Positions 52,991 to 62,841 of a DNA stretch of 64,000 bases are shown here, piece by piece. The translations under genes and the position numbers were made by a program. Every line of letters begins with the position of its first letter. The stretch's first letter is position 1. Origin of the DNA: JAVJSU01 sp040219275 (GTDB taxonomy: Bacteria; Chloroflexota; Anaerolineae; Aggregatilineales; Phototrophicaceae); NCBI GenBank assembly GCA_040219275.1, contig JAVJSU010000003.1, positions 62,001 through 126,000 on the forward strand. The letters run 5' to 3'. Under the pieces are notes generated by a model. That model made no database searches. It was not told the DNA's origin and saw only the letters and a program-made list of their open reading frames with translations.

Positions 52991-53954
52991 ATACGGGTGG
53001 GGGGATTTCTGACGGGAGCCGATTAAAGTCGGTTTCTGTGAGTATCCTTATAGCCGGTACATCATCCAGTGACGACATCCAGAAATTGAGTTGTGAGCAC
53101 AATTCCGCGCTTATCAGGAAGATACATGCCGTTAGATATGCCCAGAAAAGCAGGATAATCACTGCCGCAATACTGCCATAAACAATCTGATAATTGGCGA
53201 AATTGGCTAAATACATAGCAAATAGCGCTTTTGCTAATTCTAAACCAATGGCACCAAAAATCGCGGCGGGCCAGATTGCATCCCAATTGACATGTCGCGA
53301 AGGGACATAGCGGAATAGGAGTACGAAAATCACCACATTCAGACCCAAAGGCAAGAAGAACGTGCCAATGCTAATCCACACACTCGGATTGGAAATCAGC
53401 AATGCGTCTAGTAGCCGGAGCAGTCCCGATGTGACGAAAGATGCCATGATGAGCAGGATGAGAATGAAGGTCATCAGAAAGGCAAGCACACGTTGCCGCC
53501 ACATGCTCCGGCTTGAAGGGACTTGAAAGATAATATCTAGCGAGGTCGTTAGATTGCTGAACAAACCTAATGCTGACCAGATCAGACCTATGAGCGCGAT
53601 GAATCCAAACGAACCACTTTGATCTAGCGCCTGACTAATGCTCCGCATAATGATGTCAATCGTTTCACTTTCCGCAGGCAGAAACAATCGTAGCCCATCA
53701 GAGATTTGCTGTACCGCCACTGTCGGTCCCACAACTTCGCTGATGACAACAGAAAGTAATAAAGTAAGTGGAAATACCGAAAACACCGCATAGTAGGATA
53801 ATGCCGCCGCCTGCCGCATACCTTGATTTTTAAAATTCATGATCGCCCGCCAGATATGAATGAGTAATGTTCTTAATGCCGGGGCGAGGCGCATCCATTG
53901 CCGCATGATAAACGGGAACGGGGATAAAGAAATCAGCTTGCTTTTCCAATCCAA
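52989..53954 (-). CDS. YihY/BrkB-family integral membrane protein (second copy)
   Basis: 321 aa. NFKNQGMRQAAALSYYAVFSVFPLTLLL (~40-67) is the family start, followed by five more membrane segments to ~285 (YGSIAAVIILLFWAYLTACIFLISAELC). It lacks the C-terminal extra helix of the copy at 20880. The two differ strongly in sequence and are not a recent duplication. Function unknown. Divergent from the HAD phosphatase. Confidence 0.85.
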   Translation of the reverse strand: MDWKSKLISLSPFPFIMRQWMRLAPALRTLLIHIWRAIMNFKNQGMRQAAALSYYAVFSVFPLTLLLSVVISEVVGPTVAVQQISDGLRLFLPAESETIDIIMRSISQALDQSGSFGFIALIGLIWSALGLFSNLTTSLDIIFQVPSSRSMWRQRVLAFLMTFILILLIMASFVTSGLLRLLDALLISNPSVWISIGTFFLPLGLNVVIFVLLFRYVPSRHVNWDAIWPAAIFGAIGLELAKALFAMYLANFANYQIVYGSIAAVIILLFWAYLTACIFLISAELCSQLNFWMSSLDDVPAIRILTETDFNRLPSEIPPPV

Positions 53955-54006
53955 ATCAGTGTATCCTCAACTCACTCTGATAATCTAAGGTGTATTATAA
54001 CTCCAA

Positions 54007-54612
54007 ATGAAACCTGCATTAATCTTTGATTTTGGCGGCGTGTTAATGAAGACTGTCGATTATGCTCCCCGCCATGCGTGGGATGATCGGCTTGGCTTGC
54101 CTAAAGGCACTGTAGAAAAAGAAGTTCACAATGAGGGCGCATGGCGTGACGCGCAAACCGGAAAGATCGAACTGAGTAAATATTGGGATGATGTCGCAGG
54201 TCGCTTGAAACTCTCTGCTCATGATGTGGAGAAGCTCGCGGCAGACTTTTATCGTGGTGACGAACTCGACCAGCACTTGATTGAATTTATTCGACAACAA
54301 CGGAATGCAGATGTTACCGTCGCGCTCCTTAGCAATGATACACACGAATTGTTGCGCCCTAAACTCGCGCATCTAGGGATTGAGTCACTGTTCGATCCTT
54401 TAGTCATTTCAAGTGAAATTCGCGTGATGAAGCCGGATGCACAGGCATATCTATCGGTTCTGGAACGCTTGGGTCGACCCGCAGAAGAAACAATTTTTAT
54501 TGATGATCGTGCTGAAAACATCACGGCGGCGGAATCTCTTGGAATTCATGGTGTGCATTATATCGCCGGTATGGATTTACCAACAATTTTGCAAGATATC
54601 TTGCCGATTTGA
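54007..54612 (+). CDS. HAD-family hydrolase (subfamily IA)
   Basis: 201 aa. Motif I FDFGGVL with nucleophile D8 and Gly in place of the second Asp, motif II LLSNDT, Lys in VMKPDAQAY, and motif IV IFIDDRAENI. Replacement of the second Asp by Gly is common in the epoxide-hydrolase/haloacid-like IA variants and weakens the case for a phosphatase. The cap domain is helical (residues ~15-80). Substrate unknown. Confidence 0.85.
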   Translation: MKPALIFDFGGVLMKTVDYAPRHAWDDRLGLPKGTVEKEVHNEGAWRDAQTGKIELSKYWDDVAGRLKLSAHDVEKLAADFYRGDELDQHLIEFIRQQRNADVTVALLSNDTHELLRPKLAHLGIESLFDPLVISSEIRVMKPDAQAYLSVLERLGRPAEETIFIDDRAENITAAESLGIHGVHYIAGMDLPTILQDILPI

Positions 54613-54691
54613 TCTTTGAACGCTAGTGCAGGGAGTTATGAAATGCGCTATGCTAAGTTATCATTATGGTCTTTATAAGGAGTGACCGCAC

Positions 54692-55213
54692 ATGAAACTC
54701 AATCGTAACACGTTCAACGTCCTTTATCTTTTATTTTTAGCGTTATTCTTTATTGTCCCAAATGCCCTTGCACAAACAAATGATATTAACCCCGATGATA
54801 TTATTGCCGCCCTGGGTCCACGTTCTGGCAATGGGCTGATCCTCGATATTTTTCTCTACCTGATTTTCTTGTTCTGCATCATTAATATGTTCCTGGTTCC
54901 AGATAAGCAATTGACACCGGCGTTGATGAACTTTACAGTGCTCTTTCTTGCCGTGATTTCTAAATTGCTCGTATCAGCAGAGGTTAACGACGCTTCCGCC
55001 ATCATTGGACCGTGTGATTTGCCCGTGTTAGGTATTAATGCCACAATGTTCGCTTTTCCGTTGATTATGGCGGGCATGGTGCGTACAAAGAAAGTCGGTA
55101 GTCCACCTGCACTTTTCACCGGAATCATCACTGGATTGCTGGGTGGCTCTTATTTCTTCCTCTTCTGGGCATTGGCACAACGCACTGGTTGCGAGGCGCT
55201 GGCTCCGATCTAA
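54692..55213 (+). CDS. Membrane protein of unknown function
   Basis: 173 aa, with AAGGAG before the ATG. An N-terminal signal or first helix (~8-28, ending ALAQTND) is followed by helices at ~50-70, 77-95, 112-130 and 138-162. A short conserved-looking GPCDLPVLG lies between the middle helices. No family recognised. It is a single-gene unit with a terminator. Confidence 0.6.
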   Translation: MKLNRNTFNVLYLLFLALFFIVPNALAQTNDINPDDIIAALGPRSGNGLILDIFLYLIFLFCIINMFLVPDKQLTPALMNFTVLFLAVISKLLVSAEVNDASAIIGPCDLPVLGINATMFAFPLIMAGMVRTKKVGSPPALFTGIITGLLGGSYFFLFWALAQRTGCEALAPI

Positions 55214-55246
55214 AGTGTATAGCATAACTGCACTTTATAAAGTCGT

Positions 55247-55277
55247 AAAAGCCGCTCGTTATTCAGCGGCTTTTTAA
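55247..55277 (+). terminator. Terminator after the membrane protein gene
   Basis: 10-bp stem AAAAGCCGCT / AGCGGCTTTT (55247-55256 with 55265-55274), then TAATT. It overlaps the comEC stop and may serve both directions. Confidence 0.85.
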
Positions 55278-57625
55278 TTCTCTGCGTCTGTCCACAACTC
55301 GATACCATCTGTCCAAAAATGGAGTGTGCCGGACGTATCTGTGCGAAAGATGGGCATATCCCCTAGGATGTTTAGAATCGCCTCCGCTGGATCACCGCGC
55401 CGATTTGCTGGATCAATTTGAATTGCGATGGCTTGTGGTTGAACTGCGGCGACAAATTCGGGCGACAATGATCGCGCCGTGCCGTGTTGGGGGAGTTGCA
55501 TGACTGTTGCTAATGGGAACGCTCCCGCCGAAAGCATTTCATCCTGTGCTTCACGGCTAATGTCTCCTGTCAAGAGGAATGAGACTTCACCGTAGCTAAT
55601 TCGTAAGACAACGGCGCTATCATCCAGTGAATCGCGTATATCCGGTTGCGTGCGTGGATGTAAAATTTCTATCAACACACCATCATCCGTTTCCACCGTA
55701 TAACCTTCGGTGACGTTAATCATCCGGCTATCAACCAATGATTCTTGCAAGATATTGTAGGCAGTGCTTAGATTGGGTTGTCCGTTCATAAGGACGGTTT
55801 CTGCATCGTAGCGCCCAAGCAAAGCAGGCAATGCGCCATAATCGAACTCGTCCGGCTGTGTGATGACGAGCACCTCAATGTCTCGGTCTGTAAAGGGTAG
55901 GCGGTCACCGATCTCGGTGAGTAATCGTGACGGAAAGCGCCCACCATCCACCAGAATTTGCGCGCCGCCGGGCGTTTCGATCAAAACTCCGTTGCTGTGT
56001 CCAACATCCAAAAACCAGACATCCAATTTGCCATCGGGACGGCTGAAGGCGACAGCTCCCATCAAGATGGCAAGGGCAACGCCAGAAATAAGGATTGTTG
56101 CCAGCACTGTTTGGCGACGAACCTGAATGCCTAACCGTTGCCACCAATTTGGTTGTGTCGCGTGCATAAGTGACCATCCCAAAATAATTAGGAAATAGAG
56201 CGAAATAAGACGGGAATCAACCCGAAACTCGGTATCTGCGAAGGGTAAATCCGCAAAGGCACGGACAACGCCGATTGTCCATGAAAGCAAAACAAGATCA
56301 ATCCAGAACAGAATTTGTGCAAGTACCGGAAGGAAAAATGCGACAATTGTCGCCAGCCCGCCAAACAACAAAAGGGGAGCTTGTACGGGAATTATCAGTA
56401 AATTGACGAGTAAGGCAACCAGTGATACCTGACTGAAGTAGGCAATAATAATCGGCAGAGCGAAAATTTGCGCGGCAATACTGACAATTAGAGGTTCGGA
56501 CAAAAAGTTGCCGATTGGGCGGGCATAAGGTGCGGGAAACAGATAAAACAGCAGGGCATTAAAGCGTTTCGTGAGCGGCTCAACAAACAAAGCCAATCCA
56601 AGTGTGGCGAAGAAACTAAGCTGAAAACTGATGTCCCACAGGACATTTGGATTGAAAAATGACAATAAGACCGCCACGAACGCCAGCGATGTGGGCACAT
56701 AGGTGCGTCGATTAAGCACCTGCCCGATGATTAAGAGTCCGCTCATGAGCGCAGCACGGATGACTGCGGCGTTTGCACCAACGAGAATAGTATAGACTCC
56801 GATAACAACCAATCCAGTGATGGCGGCGATAGGGCGGGGTTTTTCTGTGCCGGGGCTGAGGATGCTCATGATGACTCCGGCGATAATCACCATGTTAAAC
56901 CCGCTGATGGCAATAACATGCGATGCGCCAACCCGGCTAAAATCATCTTCAAGGTTTGGCGAAATGCCACGATCCGCGCCGAGTAAAATGCCAGATAATA
57001 GACCTGCTTGTGGCTCCGGTAAGGCGTTACTAATGTAACTGTTTGCACGTTCGCGTAGATCATAAAGCGTGCTATAAAATGGGCTACCGTGACCTGTTGA
57101 GATTACTTCGATAGCGGCATTGGTCATGATGCTATAAACGCCCTGCCGTGCGAGAAAATCCGCATAAGAAAAGGTGTCAAATTCGCCCGGTGTGATGAGC
57201 AACCCCGATACCGTGATGCGATCACCGTAATTTACATTTGCTGTGCGGGGAGCACGTACCAACACCAAACCTTGTGTGGAGATTGTACGACCGCCACGAG
57301 TCATCATTTCGGCATTAATGCGAAATTGAATCCGATCATCACGGATGTCCGGCGGGTCGATGATGTTACCTTCAAGCGTCAGACCACTAGTCAAATTATA
57401 TTGCGCCACATCGCTAGTCGTTGGTACGAGCGAGTAACGCAATCCTCCAAGACAGAGCACCAGCAACACGATATTAAAAATCCGGTAATCTATGCTTGAC
57501 CAGCCAAAGCCAACACCAATTGCCATGATGAACGATAGCACAATCCACGTCGATGTGGTCATCGCGCTGTTGGTCGCAAGCATCATGCCGATGACCCACG
57601 CAATTGTGATATAAACGAGGCGCAT
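55274..57625 (-). CDS. comEC: ComEC/Rec2-family DNA uptake protein
   Basis: 783 aa. N-terminal membrane helices and a DUF4131-like OB segment (~60-170) lead to the Competence domain (~200-480) with GLLSGILLGADRGISPNLEDDF and VIAISGFNMVIIAGV. The C-terminal metallo-beta-lactamase-like domain (~520-783) has VWFLDVGHSNGVLIETPGGAQILVDGGR. Usually that motif reads DVGQGD; here it is DVGHSN, so the nuclease-like site may be altered. ComEC forms the inner-membrane channel for transforming DNA. No other competence gene is in the window. Confidence 0.92.
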   Translation of the reverse strand: MRLVYITIAWVIGMMLATNSAMTTSTWIVLSFIMAIGVGFGWSSIDYRIFNIVLLVLCLGGLRYSLVPTTSDVAQYNLTSGLTLEGNIIDPPDIRDDRIQFRINAEMMTRGGRTISTQGLVLVRAPRTANVNYGDRITVSGLLITPGEFDTFSYADFLARQGVYSIMTNAAIEVISTGHGSPFYSTLYDLRERANSYISNALPEPQAGLLSGILLGADRGISPNLEDDFSRVGASHVIAISGFNMVIIAGVIMSILSPGTEKPRPIAAITGLVVIGVYTILVGANAAVIRAALMSGLLIIGQVLNRRTYVPTSLAFVAVLLSFFNPNVLWDISFQLSFFATLGLALFVEPLTKRFNALLFYLFPAPYARPIGNFLSEPLIVSIAAQIFALPIIIAYFSQVSLVALLVNLLIIPVQAPLLLFGGLATIVAFFLPVLAQILFWIDLVLLSWTIGVVRAFADLPFADTEFRVDSRLISLYFLIILGWSLMHATQPNWWQRLGIQVRRQTVLATILISGVALAILMGAVAFSRPDGKLDVWFLDVGHSNGVLIETPGGAQILVDGGRFPSRLLTEIGDRLPFTDRDIEVLVITQPDEFDYGALPALLGRYDAETVLMNGQPNLSTAYNILQESLVDSRMINVTEGYTVETDDGVLIEILHPRTQPDIRDSLDDSAVVLRISYGEVSFLLTGDISREAQDEMLSAGAFPLATVMQLPQHGTARSLSPEFVAAVQPQAIAIQIDPANRRGDPAEAILNILGDMPIFRTDTSGTLHFWTDGIELWTDAEN

Positions 57626-57782
57626 ATCACCGTAACCTGTTTTTGTAAGCCTAACTTAAGTCTAGCGAAATTTTACAAAATTTGCTTCAATTTTCAGTTG
57701 TGGATTTAGTGGAGTTGCTGTAAAGTTCTTGATAGTTGAACAAATGTCTTACAAAATTTCATTCCATTTAAGGAGTTTATTG

Positions 57783-58415
57783 TTGACTAGATCACACGAT
57801 CATTTCGTGGCGATTGCCGGAAATATTGGCGCGGGGAAAAGTACACTCACCAGTTTACTTGCGGAGCGGCTAGGCTGGCAACCGTTTTATGAAGCCAATG
57901 CAGAGAATCCTTATCTGGCGGATTTTTATGCTGACATGAAACGCTGGAGTTTCCACTCGCAGGTGTTTTTTCTTGGCAAACGTTTAGAGCATCATCGTAA
58001 TTTGCTAGATTTCCCCAATAGCGTTGTGCAAGATCGTACCGTGTATGAAGACGCGGAGATTTTTGCCCGCAATTTGCATCAACAGGGCAATATGTCTGAC
58101 CGTGACTATGACGCTTACCGCAATTTGTATCAGGCGATCAGCGCATTTTTGCCGCCACCGAATCTGATTATTTATTTGCGCTCAAGCGTACAGACTCTTC
58201 TTTCCCGCATCGAACACCGTGGACGGGAATTTGAACAAGATATTGACCCCGATTATGTGTTGCGCCTCAACACGCTTTACGAACAATGGATTGAAGATTG
58301 GACGGCATGTCCTGTCTTGACGTTAGAAATGGACACGTTGGATTTTCAACGTGATCCTACTCATTTTGAGCAAATAGTTGATGCGATCCAGCGCCAATTG
58401 CGCCAGACTGTGTAA
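57783..58415 (+). CDS. Deoxynucleoside kinase (deoxyadenosine/deoxyguanosine type)
   Basis: 210 aa from TTG 57783, chosen because AAGGAG ends 7 bases upstream; a longer frame from 57729 would run across that site. P-loop GNIGAGKST (13-21), VVQDRTVYEDAEIFA (DRS-type catalytic segment), and a lid with SRIEHRGREFEQDID. It phosphorylates deoxynucleosides in nucleotide salvage. The LPPPNLIIYL segment supports the bacterial dGK/dAK group. Confidence 0.88.
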   Translation: MTRSHDHFVAIAGNIGAGKSTLTSLLAERLGWQPFYEANAENPYLADFYADMKRWSFHSQVFFLGKRLEHHRNLLDFPNSVVQDRTVYEDAEIFARNLHQQGNMSDRDYDAYRNLYQAISAFLPPPNLIIYLRSSVQTLLSRIEHRGREFEQDIDPDYVLRLNTLYEQWIEDWTACPVLTLEMDTLDFQRDPTHFEQIVDAIQRQLRQTV

Positions 58416-58525
58416 CACGAAAACGTTCATAAATTTGTTGTTGATCTCCGTGCTTTTATGGTGGACAATCCCTACAAACCGTGCTAATGTTGAATCTATA
58501 TGATTCATCAGATAAATGGGTTCAT

Positions 58526-59239
58526 ATGTCCCGCATTGATTTAGGTTCAGACCTGCTGAACTACATCATCAATGAAGGTTTTGAGAGCGGAGATCGTCTG
58601 CCGACCATCAACGAACTCAAAGCCCAGGATAAACTCGGCATTAGCACGAGTAAAGTACGCGAACAACTCGAAGTTGCCCGTGTGCTTGGGATGGTAGAAG
58701 TCCGCTCCAAAATAGGAACGCGACTTCAGGAGTATTCGTTTACACCGCCCGTTCGCCTGAGTTTGCTGTTTGCGATTGCCCAAAACCCTCAAAATTTTGA
58801 ACATTTCAGTGACGTTCGCAACCACATAGAAACTGCATTCTGGCATGAAGCCTGTGAGACACTTACAGATGATGACAGAGCGTTGATGCAAGATTGCGTG
58901 CTGAAAGCGCGTGAGAAACTCAATGCAAAGTGGATTAACATCCCGCATGAAGAACATCGGCGGTTTCATCTGACGATGTTTTTGAGGTTGAATAATCCAT
59001 TTGTGGTGGGCTTGCTGGAAGCCTATTGGGATGCGTATGATGCAGTCAAACTCAATCACTTTGCGGACTATGACTATTTACAGGCAGTTTGGGATTATCA
59101 CGCACGGATCATTGACTTAATATGTGCGGGTGATTATGAGGCGGCGAAAATAGCGTACATTGAACATACACAACTTATACGCCACCAACCGCGTATGCAA
59201 AATATGAAGGGAGATCAATCAGAAAATTCGTCAAAATAA
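58526..59239 (+). CDS. FadR-type GntR transcriptional regulator
   Basis: 237 aa from ATG 58526; no good ribosome site, and a GTG at 58481 is a possible longer start. Winged helix ~1-70 (ISTSKVREQLEVARVLGMVEVRSKIGTRL), then a helical FCD effector domain (~85-225) with D-H-H type metal ligands (HFSDVRNHIE, HRRFHLTMF, YHARIIDLI). It is 63 bases upstream of korA in the same direction, so it may control that oxidoreductase. The ligand is probably an organic acid. Confidence 0.85.
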   Translation: MSRIDLGSDLLNYIINEGFESGDRLPTINELKAQDKLGISTSKVREQLEVARVLGMVEVRSKIGTRLQEYSFTPPVRLSLLFAIAQNPQNFEHFSDVRNHIETAFWHEACETLTDDDRALMQDCVLKAREKLNAKWINIPHEEHRRFHLTMFLRLNNPFVVGLLEAYWDAYDAVKLNHFADYDYLQAVWDYHARIIDLICAGDYEAAKIAYIEHTQLIRHQPRMQNMKGDQSENSSK

Positions 59240-59302
59240 TCAACATTGTTGCAAAGATCAAGAATTTTAAAGAAAGGATAAACGCGCAAGCGTATACAAC
59301 TT

Positions 59303-61150
59303 ATGTGTGCATTAGATGTTAGAACCGATCCCAAAACTTCCGGCGCGGGTGAGGATGGTAAAATCGTAAATGATTTTGCGTTCTCAGTGGCGACGAAAAA
59401 CGGTTCCGGTAGCCAGACCTCTAATGGGGTGTTGGTCAAGGCGCTGTTTAATATGGGTGTTCCGGTCAACGGTAAGAACCTGTTCCCCTCAAATATCAAA
59501 GGATTGCCCACATGGTATACCATCCGTGTGAGCAAAGATGGCTATACTGCCCGTCGTGCGACGACGGAAATCGTGATCGCTTACAATCAAGATACCGCCG
59601 CAGAAGACATTGCTAATTTACCCGCTGGTGGGGTGTGTCTTTTGCCTGCTGAATGGAAGTGGGGGCATAGCCGCGACGACATTGTCTATTATGAAATCCC
59701 GATGAAGGAGATTATGAGCCAGACCGATGTTGCGCGTGAATTCTCTGCCCGTGTGGAAAATATGACGTATGTGGGTGTAGTCGCGCAATTGTTTGAAATC
59801 CCACTAGAGGAAATTTCTAAAGCGCTTCTGGAAAATTTTGGCGGTAAAGCAAAACCTGCTGAGATGAACATGAACGTTGTGCGTCTCGCTTACGACTATG
59901 CAGAGCAAAACCTAGAAAAACAAGACCCCTACTACTTTGCCTACGATAATCAAACTGAAGGCAAAATCTTTATCACAGGTAATGAAGCCGGTGCTTTGGG
60001 TGCGATTTTCGGCGGAGTTGGGGTGGTCGCATGGTATCCCATTACACCATCTACAAGTTTCGTTGATGCAGTAATTAGTTACAAATATCTGCGTCAAGAC
60101 CCCGAAACAAAGAAAGACACCATCGCTATTGTGCAGGCTGAAGACGAACTCGCCGCCGCCGGTATGCTGGTCGGGGCAGGGTTCGCCGGCGCGCGCTCCC
60201 TGACTTCTACGAGTGGTCCTGGCATCAGCTTAATGGCAGAATTCTCCGGTCTGGCATATTTTGCGGAAATTCCGTGTGTGATCTGGGATGTGACCCGTAT
60301 GGGACCCAGTACAGGGATGCCTACCCGTACCAGTCAGGGTGATTTGTTGTTCACCTATGTGCTCGGACACGGTGATTCACGGCAAATTTGTATTTTGCCT
60401 GGTTCGCCGGAAGAAGCATTTGAATATGGCTGGAAATCCTTCGACATCTCCGAGCAATTCCAGACACCCGTTTTCGTGATTAGCGATCTTGACCTCGGCA
60501 TGAACAACTGGATGTCCGAGCCGTTTGAGTATCCAACTGAGCCGATTAATCGCGGTAAGGTGCTTAACGCCGAGCAATTACAATCCTTCATTGACGAGCA
60601 TGGCAAATGGGGACGCTATCTGGACGTGGATGGTGATGGCGTGGGCTATCGTACCCTTCCCGGCACAGATCATCCGATGGCGGCATATTTTGCACGTGGT
60701 ACTGGACATGATGAATTCGCAGTTTATAGCGAACGTAGCGATGTTTGGCTGAAGAATATGGAACGTATTAAGAACAAGCTGGAATCTGCCCGTCAAGCCT
60801 TGCCACAACCGATTCTTGATTATGACGAGCGCAAGAAAATCGGCATCATCACCTTCGGTACAAATCATCCTGCGATTACCGAAGCACGTGATCTTTTGAG
60901 CGAACGCGGAATCGAGACCAATTATCTGCGTGTACGTGCTCTTCCGATGGCAGATAGCATCACAGAGTTCATCAACAATCATGATCGTGTTTATGTCGTC
61001 GAAAACAACTTTGACGGACAACTCTATCAGATCATCAGCATGGAACACGCACAGGATATTACACATCTTACCTCGCTCGCACTTGGCGACGGTCTGCCGA
61101 TGACGGCACGCTGGGTCGTCGATCAGATTACGACAAAGGAGGCGAAATAA
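59303..61150 (+). CDS. korA: 2-oxoacid:ferredoxin oxidoreductase, fused gamma-alpha subunit
   Basis: 615 aa. The gamma domain comes first (~15-195, GEDGKIVNDFAFSVATKNGSGSQTSNGVLVKALFNMGVPV), then the alpha domain (~225-615, AIFGGVGVVAWYPITPSTSFVDAV, TSTSGPGISLMAEFSGLAYFAEIPCVIWDVTRMGPSTGMPTR). It oxidatively decarboxylates a 2-oxoacid to acyl-CoA, probably 2-oxoglutarate, passing electrons to ferredoxin. The stop overlaps the korB start (TAATG), so both are made together. It is oxygen-tolerant in related KorAB types. Confidence 0.93.
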   Translation: MCALDVRTDPKTSGAGEDGKIVNDFAFSVATKNGSGSQTSNGVLVKALFNMGVPVNGKNLFPSNIKGLPTWYTIRVSKDGYTARRATTEIVIAYNQDTAAEDIANLPAGGVCLLPAEWKWGHSRDDIVYYEIPMKEIMSQTDVAREFSARVENMTYVGVVAQLFEIPLEEISKALLENFGGKAKPAEMNMNVVRLAYDYAEQNLEKQDPYYFAYDNQTEGKIFITGNEAGALGAIFGGVGVVAWYPITPSTSFVDAVISYKYLRQDPETKKDTIAIVQAEDELAAAGMLVGAGFAGARSLTSTSGPGISLMAEFSGLAYFAEIPCVIWDVTRMGPSTGMPTRTSQGDLLFTYVLGHGDSRQICILPGSPEEAFEYGWKSFDISEQFQTPVFVISDLDLGMNNWMSEPFEYPTEPINRGKVLNAEQLQSFIDEHGKWGRYLDVDGDGVGYRTLPGTDHPMAAYFARGTGHDEFAVYSERSDVWLKNMERIKNKLESARQALPQPILDYDERKKIGIITFGTNHPAITEARDLLSERGIETNYLRVRALPMADSITEFINNHDRVYVVENNFDGQLYQIISMEHAQDITHLTSLALGDGLPMTARWVVDQITTKEAK

Positions 61151-62190
61151 TGCCACCGAGAACAAATTCACTGGGTTTATCCCGTAACGACTATAAGGGA
61201 CGTGCAAGCACCCTTTGCCCCGGCTGTGGACACGACTCGATCTCTAATCAGATCATCAGCATGGCGTATGATATGGGCATCGAACAACACAAAATCCTCA
61301 AAATGAGCGGTATTGGTTGTTCAAGCAAGACACCCGCCTATTTTCTCGGACGTTCGCACGGTTTCAACGCGCTTCATGGGCGTATGCCGTCTGTGGTCAC
61401 GGGTGCATTAATGGCGAATCATACACTGAAAGCCGTTGCCGTGAGTGGTGATGGTGATACAGGCAGTATCGGCATGGGACAGTTTAAGCATGTTATCCGC
61501 CGCAACGTACCATTTGTCTACATCATAGAGAATAATGGCGTGTATGGCTTAACCAAAGGGCAATTCTCCGCCACTGCTGATGAAGGACAATTCCTGAAAT
61601 ATTATGGCAAGAATGATATGCCGCCGATTGATCTTGCGATGGAAGCGATTATCGCCGGAGCGACTTTTGTGGCACGGAGCTTTAGTGGCGATGCCAAGCA
61701 GGTACAGACTTTGCTACAAGCGGCTATTCGCCATGAAGGCATTGCTGTGCTAGACATCGTCAGCCCATGTGTGACCTTCAACAACAATGAAACCTCAACC
61801 AAGAGCTACCCCTATGGTAAAGAGCATGAAATTCCGCTTCATGAGATTCAACTGATTTCGCCGGATTATGTTGATCCGAAAGAAGAAATCACGGTTGATG
61901 AGTATGAGGAAGGCGAAATTATTCCGGTGGATATGCACGACGGAACGATCATCCAATTAAAGAAGCTCGGACGTGACCACGATCCGCGTAGCCGGATTCA
62001 GGCGATCACAGTTCTAGAAGAAGCACAGCGCGAGCAACTCTTCCTGACGGGCTTGATCTACTATGAAGAGCCACGCCCGACGCTCGCACAGATGGAAAAT
62101 CTGGTGGATGAGGCAATCGGCACACTTCCCGCAGAAAAATTGCGCCCCTCCAAGGATGCACTCGAAGGCGTGATGGCGAAATTCAAGTAA
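61150..62190 (+). CDS. korB: 2-oxoacid:ferredoxin oxidoreductase, beta subunit (TPP-binding)
   Basis: 346 aa. CPGCGHDSISN (~24-34) with cysteines for a 4Fe-4S cluster, completed by the Cys in SGIGCSSK. TPP motif GDGDTGSIGMGQFKHVIRRNVPFVYIIENNGVYGLTKGQFSAT (starting ~98). There is no separate 8Fe-ferredoxin domain, as usual for KorB. It holds TPP and forms the active site with the fused gamma-alpha chain. Confidence 0.94.
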   Translation: MPPRTNSLGLSRNDYKGRASTLCPGCGHDSISNQIISMAYDMGIEQHKILKMSGIGCSSKTPAYFLGRSHGFNALHGRMPSVVTGALMANHTLKAVAVSGDGDTGSIGMGQFKHVIRRNVPFVYIIENNGVYGLTKGQFSATADEGQFLKYYGKNDMPPIDLAMEAIIAGATFVARSFSGDAKQVQTLLQAAIRHEGIAVLDIVSPCVTFNNNETSTKSYPYGKEHEIPLHEIQLISPDYVDPKEEITVDEYEEGEIIPVDMHDGTIIQLKKLGRDHDPRSRIQAITVLEEAQREQLFLTGLIYYEEPRPTLAQMENLVDEAIGTLPAEKLRPSKDALEGVMAKFK

Positions 62191-62215
62191 AGCAAAGTTG
62201 CGACTAAAGTATCTC

Positions 62216-62249
62216 AAAAGTGACCTGCTAAGGGGTCACTTTTTGTTTT
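62216..62249 (+). terminator. Terminator of korAB
   Basis: 10-bp stem AAAAGTGACC / GGTCACTTTT (62216-62225 with 62234-62243), then TGTTTT. Confidence 0.85.
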
Positions 62250-62259
62250 GGGATATGCG

Positions 62260-62841
62260 TTACTTTTCTCTAATGCTTTTCCAGAGTGCATCAATTTCCG
62301 CAGGAGATAATTCTAACCATTGCCCGGGCGTTAACCCCTCTAGGGTGATCGTTCCTATTGCGGCGCGAACTAGGCGCAGGGTAGGGTGACCGACTGCCGC
62401 AGTCATCCGGCGGACTTGCCGATTGCGCCCTTCGGTTAGCGTCAGTTCAAGCCATGCGTCCGGCACATTTTTACGATAACGGATTGGCACGGGGCGTTCT
62501 GGAATATCTGGGGGATTTTCTAATAGACGCACCTGAGCAGGGCGGGTGCGATAATTCTTTATCGTTAGCCCGGTTCGCAATTTTTGCAATGCGCTTTCGT
62601 CGGGGATGCGTTCTACCTGCGCCCAATAAGTGCGAGGATGATGATATTGTGGTTCGGTGAGATGGTGATTTAACGTACCGTCATCGGTGAGTAGCAGTAA
62701 GCCTTCGCTATCCATATCAAGCCGACCTGCCGAGTAAATTCCCGGCAGGTCTATATAATCAGCGAGGGTGAGGCGGGCTTGCTCATCGGTGAATTTTGTC
62801 AGCACATTATAGGGCTTCCAGAAACGTATAACTCGTGTCAT
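62260..62841 (-). CDS. RsuA/RluE-family pseudouridine synthase
   Basis: 193 aa. Catalytic motif AGRLDMDSEGLLLLTDDG with the nucleophilic Asp at residue ~40; KPYNVLTKFTDEQ at the start; EGRNRQVRRMTAAVGHPTLRLVRAAIG near the end. It lacks the N-terminal S4 domain and has the short size of RluE, which modifies 23S rRNA. The start touches the stop of the CBS gene upstream (62842), so the two are in one operon. Confidence 0.9.
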   Translation of the reverse strand: MTRVIRFWKPYNVLTKFTDEQARLTLADYIDLPGIYSAGRLDMDSEGLLLLTDDGTLNHHLTEPQYHHPRTYWAQVERIPDESALQKLRTGLTIKNYRTRPAQVRLLENPPDIPERPVPIRYRKNVPDAWLELTLTEGRNRQVRRMTAAVGHPTLRLVRAAIGTITLEGLTPGQWLELSPAEIDALWKSIREK

